A DNA stretch of 20,975 nucleotides from a virus. The stretch is taken from the IMG/VR virus record IMGVR_UViG_3300031141_000530, positions 1 through 20,975 of that record. One strand, given 5' to 3'. Under the pieces are notes generated by a model, which was not told where the DNA came from, made no database searches, and saw nothing but the letters and a program-made list of their open reading frames with translations. Numbering within the stretch: position 1 is the stretch's first letter; every line of letters starts with the position of its first letter. Of this stretch, positions 13,971-20,975 are shown one piece after another. The position numbers and the translations under genes are program-made.

Positions 13971-15689
13971 TTAGGCTTTTATTTTCGAAAAGTTATGATC
14001 CTTTACGAATTCAATCTTGCTACGGAATTTGCTTTCAAGTATCTCACCCTTATGAGAGATAACGAAAACGTTTGTACCAGTATCTAATGTGTTCAGTATC
14101 TTCATTAGATTCTCTACTCCATCATGGTCCATAGATGAGTCAAATGTCTCGTCCAAGATTAGAAGGTTGGTATTTGTAGAGTTCTTCATACGAGCAATCT
14201 GACGCCATGTAAACATAAGTGCCAAATCTATACGAGACTTCTCTCCCTCACTGAATGATTCGTAAGAGAAGTTATCTCTATGACGTGAGCGGATACTCTC
14301 ATCAAAGTTTTCATCTAAGTTGAATGATACAAAGAAGTCAAGGATCTGTAGATAGTTATTAATCAGTTTATTCATTATAGGTAGGTATTCTTTTATGACC
14401 TTAGTCTTGATACCTGTATCCTTTAACATTTCCGCTATAACAATACCATATGAGATCTCATCATTGATCTCGTATTTCCGCTCTGCTAGTTGTAGCTTTG
14501 CATCTTGTAATTCTGATAACTCTGCCCTTGCATTACTGATGTCAGCATTACTTGTATTACAGCTACTGATGTCAGCATCCAATGATATAATATTACTTTG
14601 CATATTATTGATATTGATATCGTTTAGCTTTATATCATGAGCAAGATCTCTCTTCTTTTTAATCAATTCTGTCACACTATCAATAGACTCAATGACACTT
14701 TTAAGCTCAATTTCTAATGTTTTCTTATTACCTAGATGACCCTTAGCTACAGTAGATATATCATTAATCTTAGTCTTACGTAATGAATCATCGATAGTCT
14801 GTGTACATGAGGGACATTCTGTATTAGATGAATAGAACTTTGATTCCTTCATAAGAGACTTTAAGTCACCATTCAATGTATGAAGATCCATATTCAACAC
14901 AGCCTTTAGATCATACACGATGTTTAGTGCGTCTTCAGTAGTATCATGATACTCGTCATACTGATCTGATAATGTATGACCATGACGTATAAACGCTGTC
15001 TTTTCTGCCACGTATTCGGACATAGTCACACGTTTAGACTCTACAATGGATGCAGACGCAGCTGACATATCAGTAATATACTTAGATTGCATCTTTATCT
15101 TAGAAGACTGTATATCAATCTCATGTGTGATAGACTTATAGTTCTCTTTAATACGTGCAGAGTTCTCTTTCAATAGACCATTCATCTTTGAGAAGATGTT
15201 GATATCTAATAGATCCTCAATCACTTCACGTCGATATGCTGACTTCAATTGCATGAATGGAACGAACGAAGATGATCCTAATACAACAATCTGGTGGAAG
15301 GATTTATGATTAAGTTTAAGAATGTTCTGTTCAAGATACTTTTGATAGTCACGTGTAGTACTAGCCTGATTGATCATATGACCATTCTGCCAGATCTCAA
15401 AGATACCAGGCTTGATGCCTCGCTTGATTTCAAACTTATGCTTACCAATTTCAAACGTAACCGCTACTTCACAGTTCTTTTTATTGATAGAGTTAAGTAG
15501 TGCAGGCTTATTGATATCACGGTGAGGCTTACCAAATAATGCAAATGATATAGCATCTAGCAATGTAGACTTACCTGCACCATTATGCCCTACGATTAAT
15601 GTAGTAGGAGATCTATCTAACTGAATAACTGTTTCATTATCACCAGTCGATAAGAAGTTCTTCCATCGTATTTGTCTAAAAATTATCAT
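13971..15689 (-). CDS. 46: Recombination nuclease subunit gp46 (Rad50/SbcC-like ATPase)
   Basis: gp46 is the ATPase partner of gp47; together they resect DNA ends for recombination and degrade host DNA. The 572-residue protein (T4: 560) has Walker A GHNGAGKST (34-42), long helical arms predicted to form a coiled coil, a zinc-hook CPSC (coding bases near 14805-14820), the ABC signature SFSEGEKSRIDLAL and Walker B LLILDETFD with a following SHK switch histidine. It follows a 90-residue unknown gene by one base. Confidence 0.97.
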   Translation of the reverse strand: MIIFRQIRWKNFLSTGDNETVIQLDRSPTTLIVGHNGAGKSTLLDAISFALFGKPHRDINKPALLNSINKKNCEVAVTFEIGKHKFEIKRGIKPGIFEIWQNGHMINQASTTRDYQKYLEQNILKLNHKSFHQIVVLGSSSFVPFMQLKSAYRREVIEDLLDINIFSKMNGLLKENSARIKENYKSITHEIDIQSSKIKMQSKYITDMSAASASIVESKRVTMSEYVAEKTAFIRHGHTLSDQYDEYHDTTEDALNIVYDLKAVLNMDLHTLNGDLKSLMKESKFYSSNTECPSCTQTIDDSLRKTKINDISTVAKGHLGNKKTLEIELKSVIESIDSVTELIKKKRDLAHDIKLNDININNMQSNIISLDADISSCNTSNADISNARAELSELQDAKLQLAERKYEINDEISYGIVIAEMLKDTGIKTKVIKEYLPIMNKLINNYLQILDFFVSFNLDENFDESIRSRHRDNFSYESFSEGEKSRIDLALMFTWRQIARMKNSTNTNLLILDETFDSSMDHDGVENLMKILNTLDTGTNVFVISHKGEILESKFRSKIEFVKDHNFSKIKA

Positions 15690-15690
15690 A

Positions 15691-15963
15691 TTACTTCCAC
15701 TCGAATCCTAAGGTTTTGAACAACTGACGCTTTATAAATGATGGCTTCTCATCATGGAACACTATCTTAGAATCAGCTTGAATGATCAAAATTGGTGTGA
15801 TATTACCATCATACGAATTGATTGTGATATTGCTAATATTACCCCATACATTAGCTGTAGTCGTAACATATTCATTCCGATCAGGTAGATCCATCGTCAG
15901 TTGTTCAGTATAGTATCCAGAACTCATACTATGTTCTAGTACTAATGGTATTTGTCCCATCAT
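15691..15963 (-). CDS. Hypothetical protein between gp46 and gp47
   Basis: A 90-residue protein that starts on an overlap with the gp47 stop and ends one base before the gp46 ATG, so it is translated with both. The content is beta-rich (YYTEQLTMDLPDR, ITPILIIQADSKIVF) with a basic helical end (SFIKRQLFKTLGFEWK). T4 has small genes 46.1 and 46.2 in the same gap, but I cannot show homology. A role with the gp46/47 complex is possible from position only. Confidence 0.75.
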   Translation of the reverse strand: MMGQIPLVLEHSMSSGYYTEQLTMDLPDRNEYVTTTANVWGNISNITINSYDGNITPILIIQADSKIVFHDEKPSFIKRQLFKTLGFEWK

Positions 15964-17009
15964 GTGATTTCCATGTTTGATGCTTCAGTGTATAGAAGCT
16001 TTATTATACCCTTTATTCGATCTTTATTCAACTCTGTATCCACTGCATCTACATAATCATTTAAGAGAGTAGATGTATCTTCTACAGACACTACAGTTGT
16101 ATCAACATTCTCTCCCATAAACTCATCAAAGGTCTCTGCGATCTTTAGCTCATGTGGATTGTATGTATTAACTTCGTCAATGAATTTATCGAATAGGTAT
16201 GGATCACTCTTCTCTGATACAACTACCTTTACAAACTTGTCTGTTACTTGAGACAAATCATAGTCACATCCATTACGCCATTCTAGCTTATGAAACATTC
16301 TATGAGGATTCAGTACAGGAGTTATTTCAAGAGTTTCTGTATCAAGGACGTGGAAGTACTTTGGATCGTCAGCATCGTTCCAATAGAACTCCATCTGACT
16401 TCCAAGATAATGTACATTGCCTTTAGAAGATTTAGTATGATAATGACCAGATAATACTGTATCAAAGTGCGAGAATAGATCTGCATTCATACCAGAGTGA
16501 GAAGGAATACCTCTCATCATTTCAAAGTTATTTAACTCAAGGTGAGCTCCAATAACCTTTGCCTTACAAGATTTGATCCAGGCCATGTACTCAGCATAGT
16601 TCTGACTATTGATCCAAGGTACTAATGCCATATCAAGTGAGCCGTACTTCATTACAGTAGGCTTCATAATGATGTTAACGTTATTGATATAATACCCAAG
16701 TAACTCTTTCAGAGAGTTCAACTCATTAGTATTTTTATAATAGACGTCGTGGTTACCAGGAATGATATCCATCATCATACCATTGTCCTTTAACGGATCT
16801 AGGAAGATTTCTCTATTGTGATTTAGTGCTTTGAAGTTTACAAACTTACGATGGTCGTAATAGTCACCTAAGTGAATTACTTGCTTAATATCATGCTTGA
16901 TACAATGTGGAAAGAAGACATCCTCATAGAATACCTTTTGATAATCCAAAAAGACATCAGAAGAGTTTCTGATACCGCAGTGGGTGTCATTAAGAATTGC
17001 TACTAACAT
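15960..17009 (-). CDS. 47: Recombination nuclease subunit gp47 (Mre11/SbcD-like)
   Basis: gp47 is the metallophosphatase-fold nuclease of the gp46/gp47 complex. The 349-residue protein (T4: 339) has the five phosphoesterase motifs: NDTHCG (D8, H10), LGDYYDHR (D49), PGNHD (N86, H87, D88), GAHLE and SGHYHT. The C-terminal 130 residues form the partner-binding and capping region. It has an ATG start and its own promoter at 17040-17068. Confidence 0.97.
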   Translation of the reverse strand: MLVAILNDTHCGIRNSSDVFLDYQKVFYEDVFFPHCIKHDIKQVIHLGDYYDHRKFVNFKALNHNREIFLDPLKDNGMMMDIIPGNHDVYYKNTNELNSLKELLGYYINNVNIIMKPTVMKYGSLDMALVPWINSQNYAEYMAWIKSCKAKVIGAHLELNNFEMMRGIPSHSGMNADLFSHFDTVLSGHYHTKSSKGNVHYLGSQMEFYWNDADDPKYFHVLDTETLEITPVLNPHRMFHKLEWRNGCDYDLSQVTDKFVKVVVSEKSDPYLFDKFIDEVNTYNPHELKIAETFDEFMGENVDTTVVSVEDTSTLLNDYVDAVDTELNKDRIKGIIKLLYTEASNMEIT

Positions 17010-17039
17010 ATGTATTACTCATTAATATAATATAGGGCT

Positions 17040-17068
17040 ATTATAGCATAGTTCCTATCAAAGTACAA
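17040..17068 (-). promoter_or_regulatory. Sigma70-type promoter of the gp47-gp46 unit
   Basis: On the minus strand: TTGTAC (17068-17063), a 17-base spacer and TATAAT (17045-17040), 30 bases before the gp47 ATG. The -35 is weaker than its neighbours. ATAG-GAA-CTAT lies in the spacer. Confidence 0.75.
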
Positions 17069-17071
17069 CAG

Positions 17072-17287
17072 TTATTTCGAATAATAATTAAATAATCTTC
17101 GCCACGCATATCCTCGTACTAGAGAGAATGCAGTGAATACTGATGTGATGCCAAGGTTATCTAGCATAGTAGTTTCAATACCATACATTGGTGATACTAT
17201 AAAGGCCCAGATAACAAACGAGAAGATAAAGCCGCTGAATACATTCAACGACCCCTCTAATAACGAAGCCGACTTACTCTGCTTCAT
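17072..17287 (-). CDS. Small two-segment membrane protein (DUF7220-like)
   Basis: A 71-residue protein starting MKQSKSASLLEG, with two hydrophobic segments (about 15-33 and 39-57) and ending in SLVRGYAWRRLFNYYSK. This pattern, KQSK..SL.E at the start and SL.RSY..RRLF at the end, is one I recall from small phage proteins labelled DUF7220; the label is from memory. Function is unknown. It overlaps the end of gp55 by 14 bases and has no strong ribosome site, so translation is probably coupled to gp55. Confidence 0.75.
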   Translation of the reverse strand: MKQSKSASLLEGSLNVFSGFIFSFVIWAFIVSPMYGIETTMLDNLGITSVFTAFSLVRGYAWRRLFNYYSK

Positions 17288-17891
17288 CTACAATAGCAAC
17301 GTCTACATCTAATCCATTAATCTCTGGTTCCATAAACTTACCAAGGTTCTTACCCTGACTCAAGATCTTGTGCTTAACGTATGGTTGCTTATCTGTAGCA
17401 TCCGTTTGGTTCTGATACGTAGCATGAGCTGATCGTAGTTCTTCAATGAATGCTGGATCATAATCACCATTTTCATCTGCTGTAACAAATTGATCAAACC
17501 CAGACATTTCAATGTACTTAAACTTAATATCATTCTGGCGCTTTTCTTTAGCAATACGTCGTAGGAATGCAAACCATGATATCTGTGTAAAGTATGCAAA
17601 TGCATTAGGTTTACCTGATCGTGTAGCAGCTTCTACATTGTAATTCTTAATAGCTTTAAGACAATTCTCTACAGCATCCATTACCATCTCATCGCGATAA
17701 GAGTATCGAATGAAATTAGACTTATGGGACAAGCCTTCTGATATTTTCATGAAACATGTTGCAATGTAATTAGTAACTCTTGGAATGTCTGACTCAGCAG
17801 CAATTGCTTCATTGACGCTCGTTACATGTTCGACCACAGCATTAGAAAAGTCTCTATTGTTTACGTAGTGTTCCTTTTCATTTTTCTTCAC
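17274..17891 (-). CDS. 55: Late-promoter sigma factor gp55
   Basis: gp55 directs host RNA polymerase to phage late promoters. The 205-residue protein (T4: 185) matches T4 in HYVNNRDFSNAVVEH against YNYVNNKELLQAII, ISEGLSHKSNFIRYSYRDEM against [23 protein letters not shown], and FAYFTQISWFAFLRRIAKEKRQ against [22 protein letters not shown], the sigma region 2 core. The start is GTG at 17891 with AGAGG about 8 bases upstream. The C-terminus (NGLDVDVAIVDEAE) does not show the T4-type hydrophobic clamp-binding tail (SLDFLYE). It agrees with the TATAAATA motif at 20478-20485. Confidence 0.95.
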   Translation of the reverse strand: MKKNEKEHYVNNRDFSNAVVEHVTSVNEAIAAESDIPRVTNYIATCFMKISEGLSHKSNFIRYSYRDEMVMDAVENCLKAIKNYNVEAATRSGKPNAFAYFTQISWFAFLRRIAKEKRQNDIKFKYIEMSGFDQFVTADENGDYDPAFIEELRSAHATYQNQTDATDKQPYVKHKILSQGKNLGKFMEPEINGLDVDVAIVDEAE

Positions 17892-17924
17892 AGTTAAAAC
17901 CTCTGTATGATTAAGTTATAGTAT

Positions 17925-17953
17925 ATTATCCCATGAATAGGGTATTAGGTCAA
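17925..17953 (-). promoter_or_regulatory. Sigma70-type promoter of the gp55 unit
   Basis: On the minus strand: TTGACC (17953-17948), a 17-base spacer and GATAAT (17930-17925), 33 bases before the gp55 GTG. It is back to back with a plus-strand promoter at 17979-18007, with 25 AT-rich bases between the two -35 elements. Confidence 0.78.
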
Positions 17954-17978
17954 CAGCTAAATTTAATTAATCTTTTTG

Positions 17979-18007
17979 TTGACCTTTAGCCCGTTTGGGT
18001 GTATAAT
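17979..18007 (+). promoter_or_regulatory. Plus-strand sigma70-type promoter, antisense to uvsW
   Basis: TTGACC (17979-17984), a 17-base spacer and TATAAT (18002-18007) on the plus strand, as strong as the minus-strand set. RNA would start near 18014 and soon pass seven G in a row (18022-18028), then enter the 3' end of uvsW in antisense. No plausible plus-strand gene follows. The gap 17954-18056 holds this promoter, AT-rich sequence and the G-run, and no recognisable gene. Possible roles: an antisense RNA or an origin transcript. Confidence 0.75.
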
Positions 18008-18056
18008 AAAGATGTGTCTTTGGGGGGGCTCTAGCACATTATTGTGTATGGAAAGC

Positions 18057-19547
18057 CTACAGCTTTACTTCGTAGATTTGGTACTTGAACTTCTCCTTGG
18101 AGTACATCTTTATGCGTTCTGCTCCATGGTTGAGTGTGTAGTTCTTTCTCTTCTTATGATGCAAGTCATCTGCAATGTCAAATAAGAATGTATCAGATCC
18201 ATCATCAGACTTTCTTAGTCCTCGTCCGACGCTTTGCATGACCCTGACTTGACTCTTACTGGGAGAAGAAAATATAATATTATGTATATTCCTAATATTA
18301 ATACCAGTAGAGAATACCCCATATGACGCAACAATGATAGCATTCTTCTGCTTCTCAGTGATTTCCCTGACCCTTTCACGATCGTCTACTCCAGTAGCAC
18401 CCGACACAAAGAAGATCTTTCTCTTCTCATGAGCCGCTTTTGTTATTAAATCATGCAATACCTTACCATGTTTATTAACGTACTGGAACAGCACCAAAGT
18501 ATTACCATCCTGGTCTATTGCTAAGTTCTTAATGAAGTTATTTCTCTTAGCATGTCTTACAATATAATCCATCTCTTCAGCGTAAGTCTTCTTACCGAAT
18601 GCTTTGCATTCGTCTTCAGGGTACTTCATGATTAGCATTTGGATATCCAAGTTAGCTATATCATCATTATCCATTAAGTTCTTAGTAGTAGTTACTTGCT
18701 TAATAGGACCGAATAAACCCTGTAGTGTTAGTGCATTAGTTTCCATTCCATCTAATGTACCAGTCGTACCAATTCTATACTCTGCATTATATAGCTTTGT
18801 CATAATTGCCGTCAAACTCTTAGCCTTAAACTGATGGGCCTCATCTCCGATAACCATACCAAAATCTTTAAACCATCCAGCCTGCAACTTATAGATTGAT
18901 TGCCATGTAGTAATTACAACACGTTGCTTATAGTTTTCTTTCTCTTTACCAGAGTAGATCTTATGTACATCAAAGTAATCGCCATAGTAATCTGTAAAGT
19001 CGGATGCTAATTGCTCTACAAGTGAAGTAGTAGGTACAATGATTAATATGTTTTTATTCTTATTATCCATATACCATCTGATTAACTTATAGATGATTAA
19101 TGACTTACCAGAAGCAGTAGGACTTAATAGTAGGGCTCTCTTACGTTCTAATGCATGTTGAAATGCCGCTATCTGATAATCACGAGCTTCGATCTTATTC
19201 TCACCTGCACGTAGATCAAGAGAAGCAGAATACTCTACACACTCTTCTATTGATATATCATCAAATGAATCAGGACGACCATAATAGTCTGAATCAAGAC
19301 ATTCAATTGAATACCCACGTACCGTTGCAAATTCTACAACGTATTGATACAATCCACCATACAACTCTCCACTTCTAGAATTGAATAGACGTATCTTTCC
19401 ATCCCACATCTTACTCTTAAATGCAGGGGTAAACTTATAGTTCGGTACAAAGAATGTAAAGTGATCTACTAATTCATTAGCGATGCCACCTTCACAGTCT
19501 ACGTTAATGTACACATAATTCTTATTGTTAATTGTTATATCAGCCAT
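18057..19547 (-). CDS. uvsW: RNA-DNA and DNA helicase UvsW
   Basis: UvsW is a superfamily 2 helicase that unwinds R-loops at phage origins, moves branched DNA and restarts forks. The 496-residue protein (T4: 503) has an N-terminal DNA-binding domain (about 1-110), Walker A SPTASGKS (142-149), DEAH at 235-238, GTTGTLDG as motif III-like block and motif VI MQSVGRGLRKS near the end. Its start follows the uvsY stop by one base. It is read with uvsY from the late promoter region at 20478; no early-type promoter is visible in front of it. Confidence 0.96.
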   Translation of the reverse strand: MADITINNKNYVYINVDCEGGIANELVDHFTFFVPNYKFTPAFKSKMWDGKIRLFNSRSGELYGGLYQYVVEFATVRGYSIECLDSDYYGRPDSFDDISIEECVEYSASLDLRAGENKIEARDYQIAAFQHALERKRALLLSPTASGKSLIIYKLIRWYMDNKNKNILIIVPTTSLVEQLASDFTDYYGDYFDVHKIYSGKEKENYKQRVVITTWQSIYKLQAGWFKDFGMVIGDEAHQFKAKSLTAIMTKLYNAEYRIGTTGTLDGMETNALTLQGLFGPIKQVTTTKNLMDNDDIANLDIQMLIMKYPEDECKAFGKKTYAEEMDYIVRHAKRNNFIKNLAIDQDGNTLVLFQYVNKHGKVLHDLITKAAHEKRKIFFVSGATGVDDRERVREITEKQKNAIIVASYGVFSTGINIRNIHNIIFSSPSKSQVRVMQSVGRGLRKSDDGSDTFLFDIADDLHHKKRKNYTLNHGAERIKMYSKEKFKYQIYEVKL

Positions 19548-19548
19548 A

Positions 19549-19992
19549 TTAGACTCCGCTAACGAATTGTCTCCACTTGATCATGTTACCGATATTTTGG
19601 TGTCTCCACTTAATATTTTCCATGATCTCCTTTAATGTATCTCTCAATGCTTTCCTGTATTCAATCTGCATAATAACTTTTTGAATGTCTTCGTCTGCGT
19701 CATAGTAATAATTAAGGTCACCCTTCATTACTTTCATACCATTGAATGGATCGTATACCCAGCCAGCATCTTCAATCTCTGCAGCCGTCATCTTTCCGTT
19801 ATAGTATAACCATTTTTGCTTTAATAGTGTCTGTAACTGCTGCTCCTTACGCTTAGCATGTAACTTGCTAGACATAAACATCTCAAGATATTTGGAGTGC
19901 AGTTTGGCTGAATCCCTAGAAGCTTCGTCTAGTGCCATTTCGTTAATTTCTGAATCAATCTTCCATTCACTTAATACATCATCTAAATTCAT
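19549..19992 (-). CDS. uvsY: Recombination mediator UvsY
   Basis: UvsY helps UvsX replace the single-strand binding protein on DNA. The 147-residue protein (T4: 137) has an N-terminal helix pair (MNLDDVLSEWKIDSEI, then AKLHSKYLEMFMSSKLHAKR against T4 VMLYSKWLNKHSSIKKEM), a LYYNGKM block matching T4 DYYSGRG, and the C-terminal IKWRHQNIGNMIKWRQFVSG, which parallels T4 IKSRGFAIKHIQDMRAFEAG. The ATG at 19992 has AGGA about 8 bases upstream. It sits between the tube-like protein and UvsW, the order usual for marine T4-like phages. Confidence 0.9.
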   Translation of the reverse strand: MNLDDVLSEWKIDSEINEMALDEASRDSAKLHSKYLEMFMSSKLHAKRKEQQLQTLLKQKWLYYNGKMTAAEIEDAGWVYDPFNGMKVMKGDLNYYYDADEDIQKVIMQIEYRKALRDTLKEIMENIKWRHQNIGNMIKWRQFVSGV

Positions 19993-19999
19993 AATAATC

Positions 20000-20452
20000 C
20001 TATATGGTAAAGTATCTCATTCTAAATGTAACATCGAATGTGATATATTCATTTGTGTTCGTTGTAAACTGTAGGTTAGATACATTAGTTGGAAATGCAT
20101 CAATGTAGTTAATAGTATTTAGTACGTTGTTCTTTGACGATAATATCTGTAATGCTAAGTCAGCAGTATCATTTGTTTTACCGTTAACAATATTCTCACA
20201 CCATTTAAATACTTCTTTGTAAGATTCCATATCTTCATCTAGTATAATAGAACAAGTTAATGTTCCCATTGTCATCTTATCGCCAGGACTAAAGTGATCT
20301 AATCTAGCATTAGGTGTAGTAGATTCACCTACACTAACATCAGGATGCATAGCAGAATTACAAAAGTATTCTAGGTTAGGATAATCTGTACGTGATATGA
20401 CAAGACGAAATGATTCGCTTGATAGGTAGTTCTTATTTGCAGTAAGTGCCAT
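20000..20452 (-). CDS. Tail tube-fold virion protein (gp19/gp54-like or gp3 position)
   Basis: A 150-residue protein whose C-terminal block FPTNVSNLQFTTNTNEYITFDVTF closely parallels the T4 gp19 tail tube end (WPTNVGELQLDWDSNNEIQTFEVTL). The front half has NLEYFCNSAMHPDVSVGES and PGDKMTMGTLTCSIILDEDMESYKEV, a tube-protein pattern (middle of sheet, then acidic loop). In marine relatives the gene after 23 is often labelled gp3, tail completion, so that is the alternative. The start is the ATG at 20452: AGGAG lies 6 bases upstream; an ATG two codons earlier is too close. It is preceded by a perfect late promoter motif. Confidence 0.7.
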   Translation of the reverse strand: MALTANKNYLSSESFRLVISRTDYPNLEYFCNSAMHPDVSVGESTTPNARLDHFSPGDKMTMGTLTCSIILDEDMESYKEVFKWCENIVNGKTNDTADLALQILSSKNNVLNTINYIDAFPTNVSNLQFTTNTNEYITFDVTFRMRYFTI

Positions 20453-20477
20453 GAGCATCTCCTCTTTGTTATGCTAC

Positions 20478-20485
20478 TATTTATA
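20478..20485 (-). promoter_or_regulatory. T4-type late promoter (TATAAATA)
   Basis: The minus strand reads TATAAATA, the exact T4 late consensus bound by gp55-programmed polymerase, 25 bases before the start codon of the tube-like gene and 7 bases after the gene 23 terminator. It would drive the tube-like gene, uvsY and uvsW late in infection. Confidence 0.82.
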
Positions 20486-20491
20486 AGGCAT

Positions 20492-20517
20492 AAAAAAAGG
20501 GAGTCTTTCGACTCCCT
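20492..20517 (-). terminator. Intrinsic terminator after gene 23 with GAAA loop
   Basis: On the minus strand AGGGAGTC-GAAA-GACTCCCT (20517-20498) is a perfect 8-bp stem with a GNRA loop followed by seven T. It lies 56 bases after the gene 23 stop and ends the capsid transcript ahead of the late promoter. Confidence 0.93.
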
Positions 20518-20572
20518 CAAAACTCTGCATTATAATTATTATTATTGCAGAGCTATATTACCGTAGTTATGA

Positions 20573-20975
20573 TTACAGGTTAGTAATCAAGTTGTGACGG
20601 TAGTAAACGTTAGTGTTAGCAGCTAAGCTAGTGAATGGGTTTGCAACCATTCCGTAACGAGTCTTGAATCCAATCTTAGGTTGGAAAGTATTCTGATCTT
20701 GCGCACGCATCATGGTTAATGGAACGTATGGGCAATAGAAGATACCAGCATCATAAGCGTTAGAACCCTTATAGCCAACAGTCATATAGTCTGCAGTAGC
20801 ATATGGATCAACATAAACCTTCATGCGACCACCGATAACACCTGCAAAGGTATTGCCAGTTACGTCAACGTTCAAGTTAGCTTGTAGAGCAGGAGTATAA
20901 TCCAAGATGCCAGCAGCTGCAAGAGTAGATGCAACGTCAGCAGAACAGATTAGGAAGTTACCCTTACCACGACGT
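20573..20975 (-). CDS. 23: Major capsid protein gp23, C-terminal part (5' end outside window)
   Basis: The frame is open to the right edge, so the first codons are missing. It reads RRGKGNFLICSADVASTLAA, then LDYTPAL, then GGRMKVYVDPYATADYMTVG, YDAGIFYCPYVPLTMMRAQD, and FQPKIGFKTRYGMVANPF, each very close to the T4 gp23 C-terminal region. gp23 forms the hexamers of the head shell. About 134 residues are visible here. The stop at 20573-20575 is followed by 50 AT-rich bases and a strong terminator. In-frame TTG codons inside the fragment are not starts. Confidence 0.97.
   Translation of the reverse strand, partial: RRGKGNFLICSADVASTLAAAGILDYTPALQANLNVDVTGNTFAGVIGGRMKVYVDPYATADYMTVGYKGSNAYDAGIFYCPYVPLTMMRAQDQNTFQPKIGFKTRYGMVANPFTSLAANTNVYYRHNLITNL

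Noticed and set aside
17976-18185. Plus-strand frame of 69 residues starting near the antisense promoter
   Set aside because: Its start lies upstream of the promoter's transcription start and most of it is antisense to uvsW; the hydrophobic translation looks like a by-product of that gene's codons.
1-20975. tRNA genes, CRISPR arrays and insertion sequences
   Set aside because: I saw no cloverleaf-like sequence with the T-arm pattern, no spaced direct repeats and no transposase or terminal inverted repeats.

Overview
The window comes from an AT-rich, T4-like myovirus genome. I read this from a nearly unbroken T4 core: DNA polymerase gp43, replicative helicase gp41, clamp loader gp44/gp62, clamp gp45, recombination nuclease gp46/gp47, UvsX/UvsY/UvsW, RegA, DsbA, late sigma factor gp55 and major capsid protein gp23. 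The order 23 - (tube-like protein) - uvsY - uvsW - 55 - 47 - 46 - 45 - 44 - 62 - regA - 43 - uvsX - 40 - 41 is close to that of marine T4-like phages. I cannot name the host or the species from the sequence.

Layout. 1-1001 (plus strand): the 3' end of a class III adenylate cyclase of bacterial type, followed 9 bases later by a small protein with one EF-hand and two membrane segments. 1002-4063 (minus strand): two small genes, gp41, a gp40-like gene and uvsX, read from a promoter at 4098-4126. 4116-9305 (minus): gp43, a primase-polymerase-like protein, a sugar-nucleotide epimerase and a shortened UDP-glucose dehydrogenase, read from a promoter at 9337-9365. 9377-12874 (minus): gp44, a DexA-like exonuclease, an unknown protein, a cytidylyltransferase, a cupin, gp62, RegA and a small basic protein, closed by a UUCG terminator. 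12936-13905: gp45 and DsbA. 13971-17009: gp47, an unknown protein and gp46. 17072-17891: gp55 and a small membrane protein. 18057-20452: tube-like protein, uvsY and uvsW behind a perfect T4 late promoter motif (TATAAATA). 20573-20975: the 3' end of gene 23 with its terminator.

How the parts work together. The centre is a replisome plus recombination-dependent replication machine. gp55, DsbA and gp45 link replication to late transcription, and RegA would repress early messages. Six minus-strand transcription units begin with host sigma70-type promoters, mostly TTGACC - 17 bp - TATAAT. A seventh such promoter points the other way, on the plus strand between gp55 and uvsW, and is followed by a run of seven G. 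Sugar-nucleotide genes have been inserted at two places in the replication core and could serve surface glycan or capsid-sugar chemistry.

Most unusual points: the cyclase plus EF-hand membrane pair, the antisense promoter with a G-run beside the R-loop helicase gene uvsW (a candidate replication origin), an archaeo-eukaryotic-type primase beside gp43, several well-supported UUG starts in replication genes, and inverted symmetry inside several promoter spacers.
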